Source: Oscillospiraceae bacterium (GTDB taxonomy: Bacteria; Bacillota; Clostridia; Oscillospirales; Oscillospiraceae). Taken from it: a DNA stretch of 64,000 nucleotides. The stretch is taken from assembly GCA_020025515.1 (NCBI GenBank), contig JAHHRZ010000006.1:1-64000 (forward strand), given 5' to 3'. A program made the position numbers and the translations under genes. The notes beneath the pieces are model-generated. The model had not been told where the DNA came from. It did not search any database and saw only the letters and a list, made by a program, of their open reading frames with translations. Every line of letters begins with the position of its first letter. Within the stretch, counting starts at the first letter, position 1. This document shows positions 25,886-33,957 of the stretch, piece by piece.

Positions 25886-26257
25886 ATGAGAACCTTTGAC
25901 TTCCGGGATTCCCGTCCCCTGTATGAGCAGATCATCTCTCAGATCCTGCAGCAAATCAACAGCGGAATCCTGCAGGAAGGCGACCGGCTCCCCAGTGTCC
26001 GGGAGATGGCCAGCTCCCTCAGCATCAATCCCAATACCATCCAGCGAGCCTATCGGGAGCTGGAATCCTCCGGGCGAATCGTTTCCCTGCCTGGTAAGGG
26101 CAGCTTTGTATGCAAAAAGGAGCCTGTGGACGGAAATAAAAAGGCCGAGCTTCTGGATACCTTTGACAAAACCGCAGCAAGCCTTGTGGACATGGGCGTT
26201 CCCCCCATGGAGCTGATCTCTCGTTTAACCCATTTAGGAGGTGGCAATCATGCTTGA
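25886..26257 (+). CDS. GntR-family regulator, YtrA subfamily
   Basis: Repressor of 123 residues with the N-terminal winged helix of GntR proteins (PLYEQIISQI then PSVREMASSLSINPNTIQRAYRELES, split) and the short two-helix C-terminal domain of the YtrA subfamily. No large effector domain. The ATG at 25886 has AAAGGAG 7 bases upstream. It overlaps the ABC ATPase gene by 8 bp, so it most likely controls its own operon, as YtrA regulators do. Inducers of homologues are cell-wall-active peptides and antibiotics; that link here is inference. Confidence 0.92.
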   Translation: MRTFDFRDSRPLYEQIISQILQQINSGILQEGDRLPSVREMASSLSINPNTIQRAYRELESSGRIVSLPGKGSFVCKKEPVDGNKKAELLDTFDKTAASLVDMGVPPMELISRLTHLGGGNHA

Positions 26258-27131
26258 ACTCAAACATCTGACCAAAACCTTTGACCAGTTCAAAGCCCTG
26301 GATAATCTCGATCTGTGCATCCCCACAGGGGCTGTGTACGGTCTGGTGGGCCCCAACGGTGCCGGAAAATCCACCGCCATCCGCCACATGACCGGGGTAT
26401 ACCGCCCCGATGCGGGCAGCGTCACCCTGGACGGTGTGCCGGTGTACGAAAACACTTCCGTAAAATCCAGAATGGCAGCCATTACCGATGACCTGTTCTT
26501 TTTTAGCGGCGCTACCATCGAGGATATGCGAAAATTCTACGCCAACATCTATCCAAAATTTGACAACACCTTGTTTCGGCAGGTGGGGGAGGCCTTTAAT
26601 CTGCCTGCAAAAACCCCGGTGCGCCGGTTTTCCAAGGGAATGCAGAAGCAGGCTGCCTTCTGGCTCACCATTTCCAGCCGCCCCGATGTGATGATTCTGG
26701 ATGAACCTGTGGACGGCCTGGACCCGGTCATGCGCCGTCAAGTGTGGAGCCTCATTATGTCCGATGTGGCCCAGCAGGGAACCACCGTCTTGGTTTCCAG
26801 CCACAACCTGCGGGAGCTGGAGGACATTTGCGACCATGTGGGGATCATGAACCAGGGCCGGATGCTTCTGGAACGGAGCCTGGCGGATATGCAGGGCAAC
26901 ACCATCAAGGTGCAGATGGTGGGCAAGATCCCCGAAGCGCTGGAGGTGCTGCACCGCAGTGAATCCGGCCGCCTCACCACCATGGTGGTTCGCTCCACCA
27001 TGGAAAAAGCCAGCGAGATCCTGTCCGCCGCAGCCCCCGTTTATTATGACATCCTTCCTTTGTCCCTGGAAGAAATCTTTATCTATGAATTAGGAGGTGT
27101 GAATTATGAAATCAAAGACATTATCCTCTAG
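26250..27131 (+). CDS. ABC transporter ATP-binding protein
   Basis: A 293-residue ATPase with Walker A (GPNGAGKST, near 37), a modified signature (FSKGMQ, near 130) and Walker B with catalytic glutamate (MILDEPVDGLD, near 152), then the switch histidine (SSHNL). The start ATG at 26250 has AGGAGG upstream and lies inside the regulator gene's end. The C-terminal 80 residues resemble those of export-type ATPases. It pairs with the permease encoded immediately downstream (26-bp overlap). Confidence 0.93.
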   Translation: MLELKHLTKTFDQFKALDNLDLCIPTGAVYGLVGPNGAGKSTAIRHMTGVYRPDAGSVTLDGVPVYENTSVKSRMAAITDDLFFFSGATIEDMRKFYANIYPKFDNTLFRQVGEAFNLPAKTPVRRFSKGMQKQAAFWLTISSRPDVMILDEPVDGLDPVMRRQVWSLIMSDVAQQGTTVLVSSHNLRELEDICDHVGIMNQGRMLLERSLADMQGNTIKVQMVGKIPEALEVLHRSESGRLTTMVVRSTMEKASEILSAAAPVYYDILPLSLEEIFIYELGGVNYEIKDIIL

Positions 27132-28725
27132 TTTCACCATTTTCAAGAAGGATATTACCCGATTTTCTCCCATCTGGCTTCTTTGGAGCGGCATGTTTCT
27201 GCTCATGGGATACCTCATCATCGACACAAATACGGACATTACCCTGAATTACTTTTCCAGTCTCTTTACCATTGCAAGCATAATCTATGGCATCAGCTGC
27301 GCTGTGGTGCTGTTTGGGTATCTCTCCGACCCAAGGGAATGTGTGATGCTGCACAGCCTGCCCATTCGCAGAGAGAATTTATTCACCGTGCATCTGCTGG
27401 CCGGACTTGTGATGCATCTGGTGCCCACCGCCCTGTTCTGCCTGTGTATGATCCCCTCCTGCAGCGGAAGCGTTTTGGCTCTGTTCGGAGTATTGGTAAT
27501 GCAGTTTGTGTTCTTCTACGGACTGGGCATCTTCTGCGTCATGCTCACCGGCCGCAGATTTGCCGCCGTGCTTGTCTATGGCCTGATCAATGCTGCCGCT
27601 CCTTTGCTGCTGTTTGCGGTCCAGACCCTATACATCCACCTGCTGCCCGGAATTGAGCTGCATGTCAATTCCTTCATGAAGTTCTGCCCCCTCATGTCCA
27701 TGGTCTTCCGGGATTTTTTCCAATCCCATATGTGGTCCTTTGCAAAAGATCTTGACGCTTACATGCAGCATCTTGCTGTGTTTGCCGCCATCGGCCTGGG
27801 CCTGATTGCCCTTTCTTTGGTGCTGTATCGCTTGCGCAAGCTGGAATGTGCAGAGAATTTCATGGCCTTTCCCGGGCTTAGTTTTCTGTTTGTACCGGCC
27901 TGCACCGTTTTCAGCGGATGTTTTCTCACCATCTTCTCCTACATCCCCGGCGCAGGCAGCTACTGGTTCCTGCTGATTCTGGGCGGCGTCACCGGCTACT
28001 TTGCCTCTATGATGCTCCTGCGTCACAGTCCCAAGGTGTTCGATCCCAAATCCCTGTGTGGGTTTGCTTTGATTGTCGCAGTGATGGCAGGCTCCCTGTT
28101 CCTCACCAAACTGGACTTCTTTGGGCTGGTCTCCCGTGTCCCCGAAGTGGAGCAGGTGGCCCGGGTGGAGATGTTCCGATATGAGCTCGACAATTCCCGC
28201 TATTTCACGGAGGATCCGGAAGAGATTTCCAAACTGACAAAGCTGCATCAGGACCTCATCCATCAGGAGCCCACGGAAAATTCCATGCATGTGGAGCTGC
28301 TGTATCACATGAAGGACGGTTCCACCATGAAGCGGGTCTATGAAGCTTCGGAGCCTCTGCATCCCCGGATCTTCTGGTATTTCAGTCAGCCGGAATATCA
28401 GCTGAACGCCTCCAGCGTGGAGCAGGTTCTGACCCAGTTCGACAAATCCACGCTGTATATCAATATGAACCCATACCCCCTGAATCCCCAGGAGCAGGAG
28501 CAGCTGCTGCGTGCCCTCTTTGCAGACTGTAAAGAGGCGCCCCTGTCCTTTAACGGGGATTATGGCGACATGTATTCCGCTACCTATGAAATCGAATTGG
28601 AGCACCCCGTGGACCGCTACAACCGCTACAACCGCTACTCCCGGATCTTCTCCATCCATCCGGAGCAGACACAGACCTATGCCTGGATCCTACAGTATAT
28701 AAAAAATCACAACATCACACAATAA
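27106..28725 (+). CDS. ABC-2-type permease with large C-terminal domain
   Basis: A 539-residue membrane protein with about eight to ten hydrophobic segments in the first 370 residues, then a soluble domain of about 165 residues rich in charged and aromatic residues. The layout matches permeases of YtrA-controlled exporters. The ATG follows GGAGG and lies within the end of the ATPase gene. The far C-terminus has a short RYNRYNRYS repeat (three RYN/S units) of unknown meaning. Its stop codon is the first part of the downstream terminator. Confidence 0.88.
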   Translation: MKSKTLSSSFTIFKKDITRFSPIWLLWSGMFLLMGYLIIDTNTDITLNYFSSLFTIASIIYGISCAVVLFGYLSDPRECVMLHSLPIRRENLFTVHLLAGLVMHLVPTALFCLCMIPSCSGSVLALFGVLVMQFVFFYGLGIFCVMLTGRRFAAVLVYGLINAAAPLLLFAVQTLYIHLLPGIELHVNSFMKFCPLMSMVFRDFFQSHMWSFAKDLDAYMQHLAVFAAIGLGLIALSLVLYRLRKLECAENFMAFPGLSFLFVPACTVFSGCFLTIFSYIPGAGSYWFLLILGGVTGYFASMMLLRHSPKVFDPKSLCGFALIVAVMAGSLFLTKLDFFGLVSRVPEVEQVARVEMFRYELDNSRYFTEDPEEISKLTKLHQDLIHQEPTENSMHVELLYHMKDGSTMKRVYEASEPLHPRIFWYFSQPEYQLNASSVEQVLTQFDKSTLYINMNPYPLNPQEQEQLLRALFADCKEAPLSFNGDYGDMYSATYEIELEHPVDRYNRYNRYSRIFSIHPEQTQTYAWILQYIKNHNITQ

Positions 28726-28772
28726 CGGCAAACTGCCGCAGAGCTTTTTTCGCTCTGCGGCAGTTTGCCGTT
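28724..28772. terminator. Bidirectional 21-bp terminator
   Basis: A perfect 21-bp stem (28724-28744 with 28752-28772) with a T-rich 7-nt loop. It starts within the permease stop codon and lies 9 bases beyond the lrgB stop on the other strand, so it serves the convergent operons from both sides. There is no external T-run of note; stability alone is high. Confidence 0.8.
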
Positions 28773-28780
28773 GATACGGT

Positions 28781-29476
28781 TCAAAGAGGAAGTCCCGCAA
28801 AAACCGGGGCCAGAATCGCCGTCAGAAGTCCGGCTACGGCAATGGCCAGACCGCTCATGGCCCCCTCCACTTCCCCCATTTCCAGAGCCTTGGCGGTGCC
28901 CACCGCATGGGCGGCGGTACCGATGGCCACCCCCTTGGCCATGGGCTGGGTGATATGAAACAGACTGCATATCCCCTGGGCGGCCAGATTTCCCACAATG
29001 CCTGTGAGAACGATCACCGCCCCGGTGAGGGCTCCCATGCCTCCCAGCTCCGCCGCCACATCCATGCCAATGGCGGTGGTGACTGATTTGGGAAGCAGGG
29101 TCACATACTGAGTATAGGTCAGGCTCAAAATCACCGACACCACCCAGATGCTGCCCAGACTGGTGACAACTCCGGCCAGGATTCCCCCCAGAATCGCCAG
29201 GGTATTCTTCTTCAAAAGCTCCCACTGCTCATACAAAGGGATGGCAAGGCTCACCGTGGCAGGGAGCAAAAGGTAGGACACCGGAAGGGCGCTGGCTTTG
29301 TAGGCTTCATAGGGGATCTTTGCCACCTGCAAAAATACCATAACAAAGATCGAGCCAAGAAGGAGAGGGTTCAGGATCGCCTTTCCTGTGCGGTTTTTGA
29401 TCCACGTCCCCAGGCCGAAGGCCAGCAGGGTCAGCACAACGCCCCAGGTTGCGCTTTGGGCGGCAAACTCAGTCAC
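28781..29476 (-). CDS. lrgB: LrgB/CidB family membrane protein
   Basis: A 231-residue membrane protein of the LrgB family with about seven or eight hydrophobic segments. Conserved stretches are visible: LLLPATVSLAIPLY, LPKSVTTAIGM and IGTAAHAVGTAKALE. Family members act with LrgA in holin-like control of murein hydrolases and, in some bacteria, pyruvate or glycolate transport. The start is a GTG at 29476 with AGGAGGG upstream; it overlaps lrgA by 8 bp. Confidence 0.93.
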   Translation of the reverse strand: MTEFAAQSATWGVVLTLLAFGLGTWIKNRTGKAILNPLLLGSIFVMVFLQVAKIPYEAYKASALPVSYLLLPATVSLAIPLYEQWELLKKNTLAILGGILAGVVTSLGSIWVVSVILSLTYTQYVTLLPKSVTTAIGMDVAAELGGMGALTGAVIVLTGIVGNLAAQGICSLFHITQPMAKGVAIGTAAHAVGTAKALEMGEVEGAMSGLAIAVAGLLTAILAPVFAGLPL

Positions 29477-29831
29477 TGTGCTTCCCTCCTGTTCGTTTGG
29501 CCAGAAATTCCGTGACCTTACCGCTGACCCCCATGACCAGAATGGTAATGGGAATCAGTGCCATGGCCACGGGCAGGAGCATTTCCATCAGCTCCGGCCC
29601 CAGCTCCATGACTCCCACTGCTGCGGGCACAAACAGCAAAGGCATGATCCCCACCAGAAAATGGCCGGTCTGCTTTACCTGCTCCAGCTTGACCAGCCCG
29701 GTTTTCAGGGCCAGAAGCAGCAGCACAAGGCCCCAGACTCCACCGGGAATGGGAAGAGGCACCAAAGCGTGCAGGGCCTCTCCTGCCAGACAAAAGCCCA
29801 GAATCCGTGCAAACTGAAAGATATACTTCAT
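29469..29831 (-). CDS. lrgA: LrgA/CidA family holin-like protein
   Basis: A 120-residue membrane protein with four hydrophobic segments and the LrgA patterns LPIPGGVWGL and MPLLFVPAAVGVM. I choose the ATG at 29831, whose product begins like other LrgA proteins (MKYIFQF); an ATG 10 codons earlier lies inside the yhaN-like gene and has GGGAG 5 bases upstream, so it remains possible. It forms a pair with lrgB and is linked to a DNA-repair-type ATPase gene upstream, an unusual neighbour. Confidence 0.9.
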   Translation of the reverse strand: MKYIFQFARILGFCLAGEALHALVPLPIPGGVWGLVLLLLALKTGLVKLEQVKQTGHFLVGIMPLLFVPAAVGVMELGPELMEMLLPVAMALIPITILVMGVSGKVTEFLAKRTGGKHSD

Positions 29832-29836
29832 ATTTT

Positions 29837-31939
29837 CTATGTTTCCTTTTCTGAAATCCATCGTTTCTCCCGCTCCTGGCAGGAAAAAACAATCACCTGC
29901 CGCTGCTCCCTGCTTAAAAGCTCCAGTGCAGCGGACAGCCGCCCTTCATCAAACCGGACGAATACATCATCCAAAATCAGCGGGGCATGGGGAATCAGCA
30001 CCTGGGCCACTGCCAGACGCAGGGCCAGATACATCTGATCCACCGTCCCCTCACTGCGCCAGGCCGCAGGCAGGGCGGTTCCCTCTTTCTGCGCCGCGGC
30101 AGACAGGTTCATATCCCGGTCCATAAGCAGCCGCTGATACCGGCCTTCGGTCAGGGTTTTGAGATACTCCCCGGCGGCGGCGGTGATTCTGGGGGCAAAC
30201 CGGCTTTCCAGCTTTCCCTGGGCCATGGCGAGGTACTCCTGGGCACAGCCCAAGGCCCTGTACCACTGCTCCAGCTTCTGCACCCGCTGCTGCAAAGACT
30301 CCTGCCGGGCCTCCAGGGTCTCCTGCGGGGAAAGTCCGGCCTGCTGGCCCCGCAGTCTGTCCAGCCGGGAACGGGTGGCCTCCAGCTTCTGTGCCGCTCT
30401 GGCAAGAGCCTGACGGGTCTCCTCCTGATTCAGGTGCAGGTCGCTTTTTACCGACGGCGCTTCCTCCATGCCCTGGGCCATGGCCTCCATGGCCTTTCGA
30501 TGGTGCTGGGCGGCTGCCGCCGCTATTTGGGCCTGACTCAGTGCCTCCCACTGCTTCAAACTCTCAAGCAGGGGTTCTCTCCCCTGGGAAATGGCCTTTT
30601 GCTTTTGCAAGAGGGATTCCCGCCGGGCGGAAAACACACGGGCCCGGGCCTGCTGCTGTTCCTCCTGCACCCTTCGTGCCTCCTGCTGATCCTCATAGGC
30701 CTGCGCCTGCCGGAGAATCTCCTGGACATCCCTGGTTCCATATCGCGCTTCCAGGCGGCTTTCTGCCTGCTTTTGGGCCTTTTCACGGTTATTCCTCCTC
30801 CACAGAAGGACGCAGACCCCCAGAACAGGCACCAGGGCCAGGAGCTTGGCCAGTTTGGGCAGAAACAGCGTTCCTGCCAGGGCCAGGCCCAGTATGGCCC
30901 AGACCCACCAGGGCTCTCCGGGCCTCTCAGTCTCCAAAATATCCTGTCGGGCCATGGCAAGGGCCTCCTGCCCGGTGAGGCCCCGGAAAGCCGCCGGGAC
31001 CGGCTCCCGCTCTATGGCGGAGTTCTCTAAAGCCGTGTCCAGATCCAGCCGGTGGATCTGCTCTTCCAGTCGGTCAAAGGCCTGCAAGTCCTCCCGGGTT
31101 TTCTCCGGGGAGGGCAGGCCGCTGCACCGGGCCTCCATCTGCTTCAGGTTCTTTTTTGCCTCCTGCTCTTCCAGACGGGACAATGCCAGCCTTTCCAGCT
31201 TTTCCTTGTTTTGGCTGGCACGCAGGAAAGTTTCATGGGATTTCAGGGCCTTCTGGGCTTCTTCCAGACGCTCCAGGTCCCGTTCCAGGGCCTGGCACTG
31301 GCCTTGCAGCGACCCATGCAGCTCCAGCTCCTCCTGCACCCGGGCAAGTTCCTCTCTGGTCTGAGGCAAAAGGCCCTTGTTGCGGTACTGGCATTGATTG
31401 CGCAGCTCCCGCAGTCTGGTTTCCAGTCCCATGACTGCGGGGCTGTCGTCTCCCGTGGTCACCAGCTGATTGAGCCGCCGGGACAGGGCTTCATCCTGAT
31501 CCACGGGCAAATCCCCTCCGGAAAGGAAGCCGCTTCTCAAATAGACGCTGCGCTCCACCCCCAGCAGCATCTGCCCGCAGTTCTCCCCGGTAAGCTCCGA
31601 AACTTCCAGACCGCTGTCCGTCTCAAAGGCACGAAACTCCCCCATGGGGATACGGCCCTTTGTTCTGCGCTCTATGGTGATGCTTCTGCCCTTCCATTCC
31701 AGCTCCATAGAGCCTTCCATGGGCTTTCCGGACCAGGGCTTATACCGCTCCTTGTCCGCAATGGTGCCTTGTTTGCTTCTCTGCCGGGTGTTGATTCCAT
31801 AGAGCATTGCCATCATAAAGGCACACCAGGTACTTTTTCCCCATTCATTGGGGGCAGTGATCACATTCAGCCCCCGGTGAAACCGAAGGGTCTCTCCATC
31901 CAGCTTGCCGAAGGTGGCAGTCATGGACAGAATTCTCAT
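29837..31939 (-). CDS. yhaN: YhaN/SbcC-like AAA ATPase with coiled coils
   Basis: A 700-residue SMC/Rad50-like ATPase, the partner of the phosphoesterase encoded just upstream. It has an N-terminal Walker A (TAPNEWGKST, near 29-38), long Glu/Gln/Arg-rich coiled coils (about 170-330 and 400-590), a hydrophobic stretch between them (near 345-385), and a C-terminal Walker B/D-loop (LILDDVFVRFDEGRL). The hydrophobic stretch suggests membrane association, as in YhaN-type proteins. The ATG overlaps the yhaO stop as ATGA. Role in DNA-end processing is inferred from the SbcCD relatives. Confidence 0.88.
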   Translation of the reverse strand: MRILSMTATFGKLDGETLRFHRGLNVITAPNEWGKSTWCAFMMAMLYGINTRQRSKQGTIADKERYKPWSGKPMEGSMELEWKGRSITIERRTKGRIPMGEFRAFETDSGLEVSELTGENCGQMLLGVERSVYLRSGFLSGGDLPVDQDEALSRRLNQLVTTGDDSPAVMGLETRLRELRNQCQYRNKGLLPQTREELARVQEELELHGSLQGQCQALERDLERLEEAQKALKSHETFLRASQNKEKLERLALSRLEEQEAKKNLKQMEARCSGLPSPEKTREDLQAFDRLEEQIHRLDLDTALENSAIEREPVPAAFRGLTGQEALAMARQDILETERPGEPWWVWAILGLALAGTLFLPKLAKLLALVPVLGVCVLLWRRNNREKAQKQAESRLEARYGTRDVQEILRQAQAYEDQQEARRVQEEQQQARARVFSARRESLLQKQKAISQGREPLLESLKQWEALSQAQIAAAAAQHHRKAMEAMAQGMEEAPSVKSDLHLNQEETRQALARAAQKLEATRSRLDRLRGQQAGLSPQETLEARQESLQQRVQKLEQWYRALGCAQEYLAMAQGKLESRFAPRITAAAGEYLKTLTEGRYQRLLMDRDMNLSAAAQKEGTALPAAWRSEGTVDQMYLALRLAVAQVLIPHAPLILDDVFVRFDEGRLSAALELLSREQRQVIVFSCQEREKRWISEKET

Positions 31940-33012
31940 GGCAGCTCCACCTCCTGCCCTTCCAGAATCCGCCGGCTCAGCTTTGCCGCCAGGGTAAAGA
32001 TCTCCCGGTCCTCTTCTCCCGCCTCCTGGGCCCCTTCCTGAAGCAGCCGAAAGAAGATGCCCTCTAAGCTGTCCTCTCCCGCGGTGTTCCACAGATCCCG
32101 GGGAAGCTCCGTTTCATCCAGAAGCTCAAAGTAGAACGCCCGCCCCTCAAGCGACCGGGACAGGGCGGGAAGGCTTACATTGTCACACTGACCCCGAAGA
32201 CGGATGCGATAGAGATTGTCCTCCGCCTGGGCAGGCAGAGCCGCCAGCACCGCCCCCACCGGGTCCTGCCCCACCTCTACGGTCAGCTCCTCATAGCTGC
32301 CCAGATTCAGGGGATAAAAGACAGGCACCGCTTTTTCTTCCGTGATCTCCGTGATCCAGAATCCCTTGGGCCCGGTTTCATCAAAGCCATGGCCCATGGG
32401 ACATCCGGGCCACAGGGCCAGGGTGGAGCCCAGCTGCATCTTTCCTGCCTTGTGGATATGTCCCAGCGCCAGATAGGAAAGACCGGACCCCTCCACCTGT
32501 CGGCGGGTCACGGGGCAGTAAGGGGAATCCAAGGTAAGAGGGTCCCCGTGGAGCACCATGAGCTGGTATGCTTCCTCTCCCCTGGCACGAAAGCCCTCCA
32601 GAAGGCCGGGGCAGTCCATAGACTGATAGCCCGCTCCCCAGACCCGGCAGTTCAGCTGCGGCAACGCCACGGATTCCAGGGTGCCCCGCTTAAAAATATG
32701 GACATTTTCCGGCCACAGCTCCTGCATATAGGGAGAGCCGGAACAGAGATAGTCATGATTTCCCGGCGCAATCAGCACGGGAACCTGCATACGCTCCAGA
32801 GCCCGGCCCAGGAGCCGAACCATCTCCCCCTCTGCCTCAGGCCGGTCAAACAGATCTCCCGCAAGAAGCACCAGATCACAGGCTCTGCCATGGTCTGCCA
32901 GAGCGTCCAGAAGCAGCTCCGTCTTCTTTTTCTTGATGGCCCCTTGCTCCGGCGGCAGGCCCCGGAATCTGGCCCCCAGATGGAGGTCGGCGGTGTGCAG
33001 CACTTTAAGCAT
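31936..33012 (-). CDS. yhaO: YhaO-like metallophosphoesterase (SbcD family)
   Basis: A 358-residue calcineurin-like phosphoesterase of the SbcD/Mre11 group. Metal motifs in order: DLHLG (residues 9-13), AGDLFDRP (near 52), GNHDY (near 84), and ALGHIHK (near 180). The start ATG at 33012 lies 8 bp inside the ymdB end; in-frame codons upstream are shadows. It is encoded directly ahead of the YhaN-like ATPase with an ATGA overlap, the standard arrangement of an SbcCD-type nuclease complex. Confidence 0.9.
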   Translation of the reverse strand: MLKVLHTADLHLGARFRGLPPEQGAIKKKKTELLLDALADHGRACDLVLLAGDLFDRPEAEGEMVRLLGRALERMQVPVLIAPGNHDYLCSGSPYMQELWPENVHIFKRGTLESVALPQLNCRVWGAGYQSMDCPGLLEGFRARGEEAYQLMVLHGDPLTLDSPYCPVTRRQVEGSGLSYLALGHIHKAGKMQLGSTLALWPGCPMGHGFDETGPKGFWITEITEEKAVPVFYPLNLGSYEELTVEVGQDPVGAVLAALPAQAEDNLYRIRLRGQCDNVSLPALSRSLEGRAFYFELLDETELPRDLWNTAGEDSLEGIFFRLLQEGAQEAGEEDREIFTLAAKLSRRILEGQEVELP

Positions 33013-33778
33013 AGACACACACCCGCTGCGTATCCAGACACCGACCTTTTTCATCCAGAGTAAAGACCACGCCCTCCAGCTTGCCGGGGCCGGGGGCCGG
33101 CTGGTAGCGCCCCGTGAGATCGCCCCGGAACCGGGCTATGGACAGATCGGGACGGATGCCCAAAATGGAGTTCTTGGGGCCGGTCATTCCCAAATCCGTC
33201 ACATATCCCGTGCCTTTCGGCAAAATCTGATTGTCCGCCGTGGGTACATGGGTATGGGTGCCCCAGACCGCACTGACACGGCCGTCCAGCATATAGCCCA
33301 TGGCCAGCTTCTCGGAGGTGGCCTCGGCGTGAAGCTCCACCAAAATACGGGGGGTGTTGATCTGCTTCAGGATTTTATCCACCTGCAAAAACGGATTGTC
33401 CGGGCTGTAGTCCATGTTGCATCTTCCGATCAGGTCGATAACCGCCACCTCTCCCGCAGGACTGTCAAACACCCCCCACCCCCGTCCGGGCAGCTGAGGC
33501 GCCAGATTGGCAGGCCGGAGGATCCGGGAACAGTCATCCATATAGTCGCAGATTTCCCGCCGTCCAAAGGTATGGTTTCCCATGGTAATGACATCGGCAC
33601 CGGCGTCAAAAATAGTCTCCGCCATATCTCTGGTGATGCCCAGAACAGCCGCATTCTCCCCATTGACCACGGTAAAATCCGCCCCGCACTGTCTGCGAAG
33701 CCGGGGCAGATGTCGCTCGATCATAGAAACGCCGCAATCTGCCACCACATCTCCCACCGCCAAAACCTTCCACTGCAT
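33005..33778 (-). CDS. ymdB: YmdB-family metallophosphoesterase
   Basis: A 257-residue phosphoesterase of the YmdB family, whose Bacillus member hydrolyses 2',3'-cyclic nucleotides and affects biofilm gene expression. Visible motifs: GDVVADCG (near residue 8), NGENAA (near 37), GNHTFGRRE (near 65) and HAEATSEK, THTHVPTAD for metal ligands. The ATG at 33778 follows AAGGAG. It is the first gene of the operon ymdB-yhaO-yhaN-lrgA-lrgB; in Bacillus ymdB lies next to rny and spoVS, so the neighbourhood differs. Confidence 0.93.
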   Translation of the reverse strand: MQWKVLAVGDVVADCGVSMIERHLPRLRRQCGADFTVVNGENAAVLGITRDMAETIFDAGADVITMGNHTFGRREICDYMDDCSRILRPANLAPQLPGRGWGVFDSPAGEVAVIDLIGRCNMDYSPDNPFLQVDKILKQINTPRILVELHAEATSEKLAMGYMLDGRVSAVWGTHTHVPTADNQILPKGTGYVTDLGMTGPKNSILGIRPDLSIARFRGDLTGRYQPAPGPGKLEGVVFTLDEKGRCLDTQRVCVYA

Positions 33779-33817
33779 ACGCAAATACTCCTTCCAAAGC
33801 CTATCATTTGTGTTCCC

Positions 33818-33846
33818 ATTATACCCCACAGGCCCACGCATTGCAA
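33818..33846 (-). promoter_or_regulatory. ymdB operon promoter
   Basis: On the minus strand: TTGCAA (33841-33846), a 17-bp spacer and a perfect TATAAT (33818-33823). It is the only convincing promoter for the five-gene operon. Confidence 0.82.
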
Positions 33847-33912
33847 TTATCTTTTACGGGGAATCTCCTTATGCCCCCTATTTTTCCTCTGAAATCTTGG
33901 GGAAAATTGCAA

Positions 33913-33951
33913 AAAAGACTGCTTCATCCTCCTGTGACAAAGCAGTCTTTT
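33913..33951 (-). terminator. htrA terminator
   Basis: A 12-bp perfect stem (33913-33924 with 33940-33951) just beyond the htrA stop codon. Both outer flanks carry A/T runs, so a T-run follows on the minus strand. Confidence 0.85.
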
Positions 33952-33957
33952 GCTGTT

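Noticed and set aside
28600..28660. RYNRYNRYS triplet repeat in the permease as a tandem-repeat element
   Set aside because: Only three short units within a coding frame; too short to be called a repeat locus.
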